NCBI GenBank assembly: GCA_963513945.1
Contig: OY740720.1
Coordinates: 138,686,839-138,750,838 of the forward strand
Length of the DNA stretch: 64,000 bases
From: Hydrotaea diabolus
Lineage: Eukaryota; Arthropoda; Insecta; Diptera; Muscidae
Direction: 5' to 3'
Shown here: one piece after another, positions 42,753 to 54,180 of the stretch
Layout of the letters: each line of letters starts with the position of its first letter
How positions within the stretch are numbered: the first letter of the stretch is position 1
The notes under the pieces: generated by a model
The model's database searches: none
The model's input: the letters and a program-made list of their open reading frames with translations, nothing else
Told to the model about the DNA's origin: nothing
Program-made: the position numbers and the translations under genes

Positions 42753-43050
42753 AATTTTTGCAAATTAGACATTCTAGGTGACGAATTTAATTCATAAATT
42801 GATTCATTTACATACACTGATCACTAGATGGCGCCACGTGTAAATCTCCAGAGAGAATCCGTAACAGAGTTTGCTCTCGAGAGAGAAAACTTGCTAGTGA
42901 CTAGTGAATTTTTGCAAGTTGGACATTCTAGGTGACGAATTTAATTCATAAATTGATTTATTTACATACACTGACCACTAGATGGCGCTACATGTAAATC
43001 TCCAGAGAGAATCCGTAACAGAGTTTGCTCTCTCGAGAGAAAACTAGCTA
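42753..43050 (+). repeat. Tandem duplication, period 154 bp, with CTAGATGGCG sites
   Basis: Units 42753-42906 and 42907-43050. Each contains ACATTCTAGGTGACGAATTT, AATTCATAAATTGATT, CACTAGATGGCGC and TCTCCAGAGAGAATCCGTAA plus a CTCTCGAGAG palindrome. CACTAGATGGCGC resembles the core of CTCF/insulator-type sites (CCACnAGnTGGCGC); binding is not shown. Confidence 0.8.
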
Positions 43051-44208
43051 GTAACATCGGGTGTTTTCAGAAGGCGTAATATGCTTGCAAAGATGCAATA
43101 GATGCCCAATTCCTTGTCATTACTAATATTGTAGCTTGATTTGTGATTCTTAATAACTTCCCTCACTATCGGCATTAGGGATCTAGCGGGAAACCTTTAT
43201 CAAATCAGTCACTTGTGCACAATATAATTCTCATTTACATTGAAGGGATCATGCTGTTTAAACCCGCTCCCTAACGGCTTTTCTAACTAAAAAGAAAACA
43301 TTTTACATGACCAGGGTCTCCGGCTTTTATAGGGTGGAAAAGTCCCTGATCCACATTCAAAAACTTTTTGCTCCATCCTCGTTGCAGCGGAAAATTCACT
43401 TTTAGTTGAGCTCCCCAGTCATGCACTTGAAATACCGAAACTTGTTTACTTTGGTTTGTGCGTGTGTGTGTGTTGTTGGAGTATCTTCAGATCCACCCTG
43501 GCGAACGTGACAATATTGTAAGTATCTTATAGTTTGTATTGCTATCTCGACTATCTGGAATAAATCTGTCATATTTACCTTTTGGGGATTAACAGCAAGC
43601 GAAGTTATTGCAATTTACCACCGAAAACAAACAACGGGGAAAAATATCTTGTTTTCATTAAAGGCAGCAAAGATGATACGTTACACGTTATGACTGCCAA
43701 CCGGAAAGGCAACGTCTTTGCACACCACCCCGCATTGTGGATTAACTTTTTTAAAAGTCTGAAATGTTTTTCGGTGCTTGGTTTACAGGCAAATAAATAT
43801 TGCTTCTGCATCAAACGCAATGAGAAGATTTTGTAGATGAGGTTTAACTTTTTGTGATAACACAATATCTGGGCTAAACTTTTTGCGATATGTATATTTT
43901 ACACACAGTGTTAAGGGGTTTAGGGTAATTAACCAAAATTGGGTATGAGGGTAAACATTAGGGTGGGTCGCTTAATTATTTTTTTATTTCCTACGAAAAA
44001 ATCCTAAAAATAAAAGTTGAGAAAAAGTCTCAAAATTGAATTTTTGTTATGATTTTTTGTGGAACTTTTATTTTCCTAATGCCTAAAGCTAGCGAAAAAT
44101 AGGTGGCATAATATCGACAAATTTCTGTCCTTATACAATAGCCCACCCCAGTAAACATTCAAATACAAACTGAAGCAAATTGACAAAAAAATTTAAATCA
44201 AAAATATT
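43051..44208. other. Gene-free stretch
   Basis: The open frame at 43582-43836 has no recognisable domain and is overlapped by an open frame on the other strand. A short GT run lies near 43460. Confidence 0.4.
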
Positions 44209-44655
44209 ACATGTGACAGCGCATAGAGAAAGGGACCTAAGGGTAAAAAAATCAATTTTCATTTTTTTTTCTTTTTTTGATGTGGACAACATCTGAGCAT
44301 CGAATGAGACCGTTCCCATGCCCCAAAAGTGTTCCCTCCCAGAGATAGTCGCGTTTTATGAAAGTGAAGTCGACGATTCTAAGCGCAAATAGAAAGGGAC
44401 CTAATCTTTAAAATGGCTCTCCTGAACAAAACTTTTGATCAACTTTTCACTTTTTTTGATGTGGACAAATTCTGAGCATCGAATGAGACCGATCCCATGC
44501 CCCAAAAGTGTTCCCTCCCAGAGATATGCGCGTTTTATGAAAGTGAAGTCGATGATTCTAAGCGCAAATAGAAAGGGACCCAATCTTTAAAATGGCTCTC
44601 CTGAAAAAAACTGGTTTTTAACCTTAGGTCCCTTTCTATTTTGCGAGTCACATAT
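44209..44655. mobile_element. MITE family A, dimeric copy
   Basis: Starts ATGTGACAGCGCATAGAGAA and ends CTATTTTGCGAGTCACATA. The interior block (GATGTGGACAA.., CCCCAAAAGTGTTCCCTCCC, TCTAAGCGCAAATAGAAAGG) occurs twice, joined by AACTTTTGATCAACTTTTCAC. The same junction, inverted, is present at 61640-61660 in the other dimer. Confidence 0.85.
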
Positions 44656-46500
44656 ACAGAAAAAAAAATTCAAATTTAAATCAAAAAATTCTTTTTAAAC
44701 AGAAAAAAATATGTTTGGAACATGCTACAAACAAATAAATGTTTGTACACAACCATATCCATGTTTGGGAACAGGAAAACAAATACAATTTGCTATAATA
44801 TTAATTAATAACATATTATGTTACTGTTTTTTTTTTTTTAAACGTAGTTTTTACTACCTGCTGTACAAAGACTTTATTGGTACACTGTATATGTTTGCAC
44901 ATAAGTATAAAAATGTTTGTGAACATTCCTACAAACATTTTAATGTGTTAGAGAGGCCCTCCGTGTAGCATCAAAATCACAACCTACTTAAGATTTGACT
45001 TACAATTTATAAGATCCTTGATATGCTTAGCCAAAGCTGTCATTACCAAGCAGCATTGCGTGTTAGGCGAAATTAATATCTTCACTTCTCGTAATTTAGA
45101 CGTAGGAGGAGAGCACTTCCATGCACGCTTACAAAAAGTTCGAAAATAAGCTCAGTATTATGCCAGCAAAAGTTCTCATTGCCAGGTAGCATTGCTGGTA
45201 AGTTAAGATTAAAAGTCTTCATTACTTATCATTTGGGTTCGCACCTTATAAACCCTTCACATAATCAGGACGACAGCCGGTTCTATGCACCGGCTTGACC
45301 CGAAGCAGTCATTCTGCGGCCAAGGGCTGTCATGCTGTCGCTATATGTGCCGTTACAACAACAACAACATATTCGGGATTTGCTAAAGAAATGGTCCCTT
45401 TGGTTGCTTGTTTTGATCTGGAGAACCGTGCTTATGGCTCCCAGGGGTTCATGGTTACAAGCCACAGTGTCTCACAACTTTTAATAAAAATTCCATATTT
45501 ATATTCGAAAAAGAAAAGAATTTGTTGAAGTATTGAGCGTTCATTTAAATAGAAGCGTCCTCTACTTCTGTTGGCCATCACTGACGTTTTTTGGGTCCAT
45601 GAGTCCGACCACAATCTTAGGAAAATCTTCAAAATAAATCCACATTTAGGTTAGTAGTGAAATTAGCTTTAATTTAATAAAACCATATTTTCATATTTAC
45701 CATTGATCGCTAGTTTTGACCATATATACCGTGTTTTAGGCCTCTACGTTCCACACACCCCAATTAGAATAAAGTTTATTCGATCACATTTCTTAAGGCC
45801 ATAGGCGACGGTTTTTGTATCTTAAATAGCCGAAATGTCCACCAACCATGTCCCCTTTTTGTGGCATTAAGTTTTTGCGGGTTTAACTACGGAATCGGTC
45901 TTGAAAAGGATTAATATTTATTGTGGAAGTGAAAATAGGGATTTTTTGTCATTGCTTGTGGACGTGGCATCTTCCATATACTTATAAGGTGACTTCCTTC
46001 TCAACCTTCTCTAATATTTAAAATGGGGTAAAAAAACGACTGGAAACTTATATAAGTTAAAAAAAGTTTATATTATTGGATTAGGCCCCATAGCGTATGT
46101 TTTTGATATTTTTGTCCTGGTACCTCCTGCAGAAGGGAATAAGTGCTTTTTATATACCTATACTAAGGCCCCAAAAAATCAGTTGGAAATCGGTCCGAAC
46201 GAGAATTTTTCTCTTTGATAAACAGACTTTCTATTGCAACCATCAACATTCCATGCTAATGATGGCTACTACATGGTTCGACTTACCATAAGATGGTAGC
46301 TACAATGATATTACGAAACTTACTGCCAGCAAGTCGGTTATGCCAACCGAATGTACAAAACCCATTGGATGCCACAATTGGTGTTTATGACAACCAACCA
46401 ATTATGAAGTACCGTTTGCTCCGGTACCAATAACTGGTGGCGAAAACAGATAAATTCGTTGTAGTAACCGAACACCGTTTAGTTTGCTGTTATAACTTAC
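44656..46500. other. Gene-free stretch with a LINE tail piece
   Basis: 45270-45370 (ACCGGCTTGACCCGAAGCAG, GCCAAGGGCTGTCATGCTG, CCGTTACAACAACAACAAC) is a LINE 3' tail like the one at 2400-2465. 46290-46500 has GGTT/AACC-rich sequence. No gene. Confidence 0.45.
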
Positions 46501-46703
46501 AGGGTGATTCATTGACGACTGGACAAATTTCACAAGCGTATTCCTTGGGTAATTTTATACAAATATGTCCATCTACGACCATGCCCAAAAATGCAATGGG
46601 GCAAAATGGCAGCGGTTTGAACATTTTCGGATTAGTGGTCAGAGGCTACTAGGGTAAAATTGCTGAGTTCGAACCAATGGTCCAGCCGTGAATCAATCAC
46701 CCT
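46501..46703. mobile_element. Small TIR element (203 bp)
   Basis: AGGGTGATTCATTGACG on the left, inverted AGGGTGATTGATTCACG on the right. The GGGTGATTCAT end is close to that of the rosa-like mariners, so it may be a deletion derivative of one. No transposase. Confidence 0.55.
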
Positions 46704-46829
46704 TTATAGGGTCGGCCAGTAAAAATTTGAAATTTAAAAAATTTTTAAATTAAATTTTAAAAAAACGTACAAATAATTTTTTCAAATTACTGGTTTTATT
46801 GGAAAAGTTGAATGGTTGTTTGTCATTTA

Positions 46830-47280
46830 ATTATGGAACACTATCCGAAACGTTGTCGCTTCGCCCAATGGGCTGAAGATTGTTTGGCAGAAGATAAAGA
46901 ACTACCGAAAATCGTGTCAAAAAGAAAAATTGCCGCAAATGGGGTTCAGAGAACCCACACAATTGAGAAGCCAATGCATTCACAATGAGTCACTGTTTGG
47001 TGTGGATTTTGGGCAGGCGGCATCATTGGACCATTTTTCTTCGAAAATAAGCGAGGGTTCGCAGTTACCGCATTTTTCTTTCCCAAAATTCAAGAGCATG
47101 ACATGGACGGCATGTGGTTACAACAAGACGGGGCCACATTTTGCGCAGCTAACGTAACCACGGATATTTTACGCACTGTCTTTGAAATCAAATAATCAGC
47201 CGAATTTTTGATGTCAATTGGCCGCCTCGGATCTGTGATTTGAGCCCTTTGGATTATATTGGGTTGATCGGATAAGGTAC
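46830..47280 (+). mobile_element. Remnant of a second rosa-like (DD41D) mariner
   Basis: Fragments of the catalytic domain: V-T-V-W-C-G-F-W-A-G-G-I-I-G-P-F-F-F-E-N near 46990-47050 and M-D-G-M-W-L-Q-Q-D-G-A-T-F near 47105-47140 (second Asp). The third region near 47240 is decayed (A-L-W-I-I-L). The wording differs from the 56169 copy, so it is another family. Termini were not found. A TA at 47298 begins the next mariner directly after it. Confidence 0.6.
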
Positions 47281-47299
47281 TGCCGAGAAAGTTGTGGTA

Positions 47300-48444
47300 C
47301 GAGGCTGCTACATATATTTCTGGCTTAATGAAAATGCGAATATTTATCATTTAAAAGGGGTTTATTGTCTTTCGAAGTATTCTCCAGCATGATTTATACA
47401 CTTTTGCATGCGCTCAAACCAATTGTCGAAGCACTTCTTCCACTTCGATTAAGACACCTCCAAAACATGGTTTTTGAACGCTTCAACAGCATCTTCTGGC
47501 GACGAAAATCGTTGACCACCCATTTTTTTCTTGATGTGCGGGAATAAAAAGCAGTCATTGGGTGCCAAGTCGGGGCTGTACGGCGGATGACCCATCAATT
47601 CGACGTTTTGGCCGGTCCCAAAGGCGCTGGTTTAAGCCGATGTGTGAGAGTTCGCATTGTCATGGTGCACAATGATTCGTCTTCTCTTGTTCGTTTTTCG
47701 AATTTCTCCGAAGACTTCAGGCACACAAATTGCGGTTTGCCACTCAGAATTGACCGTCCTACGTTGCTCAAGCGGAACAGTCGCCACATGACCAGTTTTG
47801 CCGAAGAAACGAACAAGTATCGTTGGATTTGGCTCGTCTTCAAAGACAAACACGGTCGATTGCTGTTTTATTTCGGGCTTATACGCATAGATCCATGATT
47901 CGTCACCTGTGACGATCTTATAAACGTCTTTTGAAGCACCGCGATCGTATTATTTCAAAATTTCTTTGCACCAATCGACACGAGCCTTTTTTTGAGCGAT
48001 TGTCAAATTGTGCGGGATCCAGCTTTTTTAAGGCCAGATGTTCATGCAATATCGAATGTAGAAGAAATGCCCAAGGATGCCTCTATCTCACGGTGTGTCA
48101 CATGACGATCTAGCATTATCAGTTCACTCACGGCATCAATGTTCTCTGGCACAACGGCCGTTTTCGGACGACCTTCGTATTTGAGCGAGCGTCGGCCGCG
48201 ATTGAATTCATTAAACCGGTTTTTCACAGTGCTATAGGATGGTGCTTCATCGCCATACAAAGAATTAAGTTCATCGATGCACTTTTGTCGTGATAAACTC
48301 CATCGAAAGTTGTGAAAAATTGTTAATTCCATTTTTTGCCAAATTGATTTTTTCAGTGTCACTGTTAACAACACAAATGACGTGCGACCAGTCAAAACGA
48401 TCCGAGTACGTTTATGTTATGTTAAATATAAGTAGCAACCCTCG
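47300..48444 (-). mobile_element. Mariner family M1 with internal deletions
   Basis: TA-flanked; ends CGAGGCTGCTACATATATTT and, inverted, CGAGGGTTGCTACTTATATT. About 1145 bp, 140 bp shorter than the 22381 copy. Minus-strand pieces include N-F-R-W-S-L-S-R-Q-K-C-I-D-E-L near 48290, D-E-S-W-I-Y-A near 47900, H-H-D-N-A-N-S-H-T-S near 47650 and Y-S-P-D-L-A-P-N-D near 47560. The leader between terminal repeat and start codon is shortened. Inactive. Confidence 0.88.
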
Positions 48445-50355
48445 TAGTCAAATAAATGATATTGTGTTCCATTATTAAATGACAAAGTTCAACCTTCTAA
48501 TAAAACCAGAAATTTAAAAAAAGTATCAATACTTTTTTTACAGCCGATTTAAAACTAAAATGTTCAAGCGGCCACCCTGTAGCCACCGTACAAGGATGCC
48601 GATTTGAGGTTCTGCCACTGCAAAAGCTACATTTTACACGTGAGCTGGCTCAAATGTTGCAAAGTAAGTGATTAGCGGTCTACAAATTGGGTCACATCGG
48701 CCCATGTAATCATATAGCCCCAGTATAAAGTCCCGCTAGGTCTAAGACCCTGCAGTTAACTTGCTTACTGAATACCCTATACCATTACTCATAATCATCT
48801 AGTAGGCTCTGTAGATGGTAACCCTATACCATTTTTGACGAAGAGTAGTGGTGTAGAATATTTAGTACGCAATTACACTGCATGGTGCTTAATCTAGATT
48901 TTGTTACTTGTTCTGTCTGTCTAGGCTTGTTGTCAAAGACTACCAAGTCCTATGGTAAATACCATCTATCAAGATTGTCCTATATGGAGCATACAACATT
49001 AACTCTCAGCTCGTTAATCGTAGTCAAGTTTTAATAAAGGCTCTTAAAATACTGTACTGTGACACTGTACTCGTATTACTTTAACCCCTACCTCCCCCCC
49101 CCCCCCCCCGACCCGTCCCGACTATGCGGTAGTTGCATTTAATATCTTTTATGGCCAATAAACATACCTACCAACTGCACTAGGGTTCCTTTGGTCCTCT
49201 AGTCAACTGGCTCATCAATTTTCCATTCAATAAATTTCAAATCAAGAGAATGTAGCGAATATGTGGTGCAGAGCATCTAATGCCAAAAGGCCGGTTACCA
49301 CACTACGACGTCAACGTGTGTGTACATGACTTGTTTAGAAGACCATTACAGCCAATAACACTTAACGACGAGTCCGGCATGTTTATGACCTCTTTTTCGT
49401 TTTGTGTTGTTCGTCCTTCTTCGGCTGGGGGTGCTCCAGACAAATGGCGGACATAAAACACGCCATTAAAATTGGCTAGGGAAACAATTAAATTTTGTTA
49501 CTCGTACCTTGTTGTAGTCATACGAGTATATGCCTGTATGGGTTTTGTGACCGGATGCGGAGGATACTCGCAGGAGGATGTAATTAATTTACTTGTGTCT
49601 AACAAGTCCTGGGTGTGTCCTGCTTTTGGGCGGCTCAATTTTAGTTTGTCGTTTTTCATAGGGAAATATTAAAAATAAATTTGCGCAAAATTAATGCTTA
49701 CATCCGTTTCCACACATTGTCAGACAATGTGTGACGACCAACGAGACAGAGAGAGAAAGATGAAGCAAGGGTGACGGCGATAGGTGACAGTAAACGCCCG
49801 GCTACGACGCATAGACGTGTTATTAAATCCCATTAACATTAATTTAGTGTATTGGCCAAAAGGACGAACAACGAGAGAACTTGTGTAAATCCTTTCATTC
49901 ATTTTGATTTAGTCCAATTGTTTTGCTTCCGTTTTTGCGCCCCCCCCCCCCCCCTTTACAGTCTTGTTATCATTCATTAAGTGTCCGGGGCAAATGTTAT
50001 TTGTTATTTAGACTCGTTTCGTTTTGGCCATTGTAAATAGCCGATATTTGAATGATATCAATCACATACAAATAATCCGTCCTTCTGTGAATGTTCAATT
50101 GGTTTTGGGCGCGTACGTGAGTCGTTTCTTGTTTACATTATTTAGACAGTGGAACGAGTTGGTTGAAAGAGTAAAATTTTCTTTTAAGGGGAGTTCAGAT
50201 TTTGTTCCACAGATTTTTTCTTCCGAAAGGTTTTTTACTACAGATTAATTACTCTCACGCTACTGGGTGAAAGGGAATATATCATTACCCATGCCAAAAG
50301 TATCGACTGAAATTTGCGCACTTGCATTACCAGGAAATATTGATCGAAGACTGTA
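48445..50355. other. Gene-free stretch with two poly-C tracts
   Basis: Poly-C runs of about 15-17 bases near 49096 and 49942. No gene or element recognised; short open frames lack domains. Confidence 0.4.
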
Positions 50356-50410
50356 CGGCTGCCAGATATATTTCTGGCCTAATAATGAAACTGCGAATAT
50401 TAATCATCAC

Positions 50411-52492
50411 CAGGGACAACAAGAGTATGCAATGCATATTTGCATATGCAAATGCATATTACAGCCTTCCGGGCATGTTTTGTGGCTTCAAGCATATAAA
50501 AGCATATTTTGGGCGTTTTTACATATTTTTTCTTTTTTTTACTTTGCATATATATATTTTTTGCAGTGTAGACAACATCTGTTCATTTCCTTATGATCGC
50601 AATATAATCTTCATAATTTTTCGCATCTGGCAACGCCTATCTTTTGTGCATTTAAAGTGTAAATAAAATATTAAAAGCGTCATGCCAAAAGAAAAAGAGT
50701 GCCCAAAAGAGTTTTTGTCTCGCATCTTAAAAGTGTATCCAGGAGTATTTCGTGCAGATCACTCAGTTTTGTTCTGCAAAATATGCAATTGTGCGATATC
50801 AGCATCAAAGCTATTTTCCGTGAAGCAGCATCTGGAAACGGTCAAACATAAGGTATTTGTGCAAAAAAAACATTATTTTCGCAAACACTGTTGACTGAAC
50901 ACCAGCAAGGAAACAACACATTTTCAATGGACTTATGCAAAATGTTCATGGCTGCCAATATACCTCTCCACAAAATAAACCACCCATCCGTCAAATGTTT
51001 TTTTGAGAAATATATAAATGAGAGTGTTCCATCTGTTTCAAATCTTCGCCTTCGATATGTGCCACAGATATACCAAAATTCACTTAATGAAATGAGAGCT
51101 AAAGCGCACAATAAACGCATTTGGATTTCCATAGATGAAACTACCGACGTGGAGCAGAGGCGTGTAGTCAATTTTGTTTTCGGTGTATTAAACAATACAG
51201 GTGATGACAGCGAACGTGAAAGATGCTACCTATTTAACGTAGCGCAAGTGGAAACTGCAAATGCCAATACCATGGCCACATTCGTGATTGATTCTTTATC
51301 TTTTCTATGGCCAGAAGGTAACTCGACAAATAAAAATCAAATTCTTGTTTAACGCTACTTTTATTTCTTGCAGGAGTCAAATATGAGAACGTGTTGCTTA
51401 TTTTAACAGACGCGGCTGCTTACATGCTTGCTGCGGTTTCTGCCTTGAAGACACTTTTCCCTAAAATGATTCACTTAACGTGTTTTGCGCATGGGATACA
51501 CCGCCTTTCAGAATTTATAAGATCTCAATTTGAAGCCGTTAACAAATTAATATCTTCTACAAAGTCAGTTTTTTTAAAGGTATGTGTTTCTTTTACTAAT
51601 TGCAGAACAAATTATTAATGTTTTGCTTATACTAAGGCTCCATCCCGTCGTCAAGAATTTCAAAGAGCTCTACCTGGCGTTGCGTTGCCACCAGTTCCAT
51701 GCATTACTCGTTTGGGCAGTTTGCTTAAAGCATCACAATACTATTGTGACCATTTTGAGGATGTAAAGAAAGTAATAGAATCGTTTGACAGCGAAGAGGC
51801 TGAATCAATACGTACTTCCAAAGAGCAATTTAAATTAAGAGAAACGGTCGACGAACTCGGGTATTTGAAGTGTAACTTTTCAAATATAACAAGCAGCATT
51901 TTAAAACTACAAGAAAGAGGCCTATCGCTAAAAACCAGCATCGAGATATCTGAGGAAATACGCAAAAAGTTAAATTTAATGGAAAACAAAATATTTTCTA
52001 TAAAATTTGAAGCTATTATAAAACGTAACACAGATTACAAGACTGTGTTCGACATTTATAATGTTTTGTTTAATCGTGTCATTGCAAAGGAGGAGTACAC
52101 TAAATTACTTTCGCCAGCAGAGCTTGACTGTTTTTCGTTCTGCCCAACAACATCTACTGACGTAGAACGCAGTTTTTCAATGTATGGTAATTTGCTTGCA
52201 GATAATCGAAGAAACTTTACATTTGAGAATTTAAAGCAACACTTAGTAATATATTGCAATTATCAATCAATGGACTGAAACATGTTAATGTTATATTAAT
52301 AATAATTTAATTTAATTTACAACCATTTGTGATGAGTTTTTATCAAAAATAAAATCTAGTCGATAAATAAAATTTCCTGCAAACAAAACTTATTGTGCAT
52401 TTTTTATCAGTTTTTAAGGCATTTTTCAATGTTTTTGTGCTTATCTAAGGCGCATATTGTTAGCTTTTTCGTGCATATTTCTGTTGTCCCTG
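50411..52492 (+). mobile_element. hAT transposon, complete, with 8-bp target duplication
   Basis: 2082 bp. Terminal repeats CAGGGACAACA both ends; target duplication ATCATCAC at 50403-50410 and 52493-52500. Subterminal GCATAT/ATGCAT words cluster at the left end (50430-50500) and recur in part at the right end. It encodes one transposase. Confidence 0.95.
50682..52278 (+). CDS. hAT transposase with two introns and one frameshift
   Basis: Exons 50682-51317, 51374-51579 and 51637-52278. Intron 1 (56 bp) is AG|GTAACT...TTCTTGCAG|GA, intron 2 (57 bp) is AAG|GTATGT...TACTAAG|GC; both restore the frame. The sum is 1484 bases, one short of 495 codons, and the missing base falls in the A run at 50863-50870, where V-Q-K-K must continue into L-F-S-Q-T-L-L-T-E-H. 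Domains: BED-type zinc finger (C-K-I-C-N-C...H-L-E-T-V-K-H, 50775-50850), first catalytic Asp in I-S-I-D-E-T-T-D (about 51130), second in L-T-D-A-A-A-Y (51405), C-F-A-H-G-I-H-R-L (51485), and the C-terminal dimerisation block with the catalytic Glu in T-D-V-E-R-S-F-S-M-Y (about 52160). About 494 residues. Only one base from being intact. Confidence 0.9.
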
Positions 52493-53351
52493 ATCATCAC
52501 AAATGGTTTTATTGTTTTTCTAAGTGACCCGGATGACCCATCAATTCGACGTTTTGGCCGGTCAAAAAGGCGCTGGTTTGAGCCGATGTGTAAGAGCTGG
52601 CATTGTCATGGTGCACAATGATTCGTCTTCTCTTGTTCTTTTTTCGAATTTCTCCGAAGACTTCAGGCAAACAAATTGTGGTGTACCACTCAGAATTGGC
52701 CGTCCTACGTTGCTCAAGCGGAACAGTCGCCACATGACCAGATTTGCCAAAGAAACAGGCGAAGTGCTTCTTCCACGAACAACTTTCGTTGGATTTGGCT
52801 CGTCTTCGAAGACCCACACGGTCGTTTGCTGTTTTGTTTCGGGCTCATACGCATAGATGCATGGTTCGTCACCTGTGACGATCTTATAAACGTCTTTTGA
52901 AGCTCCGCGATCGTATTTTTTCAAAATTTCTTTGCACCAATCGACACGAGCCTATTTTTGAGCGATTGTCAAATTGTGCGGGATCCAGCGAGAACAAACC
53001 GTTTTTACGGCCAGATGGTCATGCAATATCGAATGTATGCTGGAGAAGTTGATCACAGTGCTATACTCGTAGGATGGTGCTTCATCGCCATACAAAGATT
53101 TAAGTTCATCGATGCACTCTTGTCGTGATAATCCACTTCGAAAGTTGTGAAAAATAATCGCACGAAAATGTTCACGAGTTAATTTCATTTTTTTGCCAAA
53201 TTGATTTTTTCAAGTCACTGTAAACAACACAAATGATGGTCGTACGTCAAAACATTTATGCTAAAAAATGTCAAACTTTCCAATGGAAATGTCAGATGGC
53301 GCCAGGCAACACTTAGTGTTGCCTAGGCCAGAAATATATATAGAAACCTCG

Positions 53352-54180
53352 TATAAAAAGTTGTAAAATTCTAAGACGATCTAGTCATATCCGTCCGTAC
53401 GATGTGTGTCTGAAAACACGATTGCGTAGAAGCAGATTAACCTATAATCCTGAAATTGTGCATCCAAATATATTATGGGCCAAAGGGGTCCAAAAGACCG
53501 TACACTTTCTTTTTTGATACCCCAGAAACGGTGAGGGATATATAACGTTTGGTCTAGCCGGACTTTTGGACATTTTTAGTTGTTTTAATTATGATGTTGA
53601 TTTCATTCTTCTAGGACTCCCCCCTAAAACACTAAAAACCACTGCACACTGTTCTATAGAGTATATAAGCTTGGTCCAGATGTTTGTAGCACCTTAAGAG
53701 AACCCACCAAGAGACTATCTGTCACCGAGGATGATCCAGGGGAACCCTTCAGGACGAAAATCCCAAGGCGAGAAAATTGGGCATCTGGCGCTGTAATATC
53801 AGAAGGTTATATACCCTACAGCATACTCAAGAAACGGTGCGTGGTACATAACGTTTGGTCTAGCCGGACTTTTCGACGTTTTTAGTGGTTTTAATTATGA
53901 TGTTGACTATAATCTTTTAGGGCTCTTTCTTAAAAACTGCACACTACTGTACAGAGTATTTAAACTTGGTCCAGATGTTTGTAGCACCTCAAAAGAACCC
54001 ATGTAGAGACTAACTGTTACCGAGGATGATCCAGGGGAAACCCTTTAATGAAAATTCCAACGGGAGAAGATTGGGTATCAGACGCTGAACATCAGATGAT
54101 TACATCACGATCTTTAGGGTTGGTTCAAAAATAGAGGAAAATATGGGATCAGGGGTTTCTTCAGGGTTACACTGTAGTTA
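53352..54180. repeat. Two-copy tandem repeat of about 305 bp
   Basis: TTGGTCCAGATGTTTGTAGC, GAGGATGATCCAGGGGAA and GTTTGGTCTAGCCGGACTTT recur at about 53540-53830 and 53845-54130; a third diverged unit is at 55455-56050 beyond the mariner. Non-coding; a sequence often seen in intergenic regions of flies (inference). Confidence 0.75.

Larger units (their letters stand above)
50356..53351 (-). mobile_element. Mariner family M1 interrupted by a hAT element
   Basis: The 3' end is 50356-50410 (CGGCTGCCAGATATATTTCT...), the remainder is 52501-53351 and ends, inverted, CGAGGTTTCTATATATATTT next to TA. Between them sits the hAT element with duplicated ATCATCAC. Next to the hAT the mariner has lost about 190 bp including its C-terminal codons (52526/52527). 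Minus strand keeps H-H-D-N-A-S-S-Y-T-S near 52610, T-G-D-E-P-C-I-Y-A near 52870 and M-K-L-T-R-E-H-F-R-A-I-I-F at 53188. Confidence 0.9.

Noticed and set aside
43582..43836. 84-codon open frame near a CG-richer patch
   Set aside because: No domain and no similar sequence recognised; opposite-strand frame equally long.
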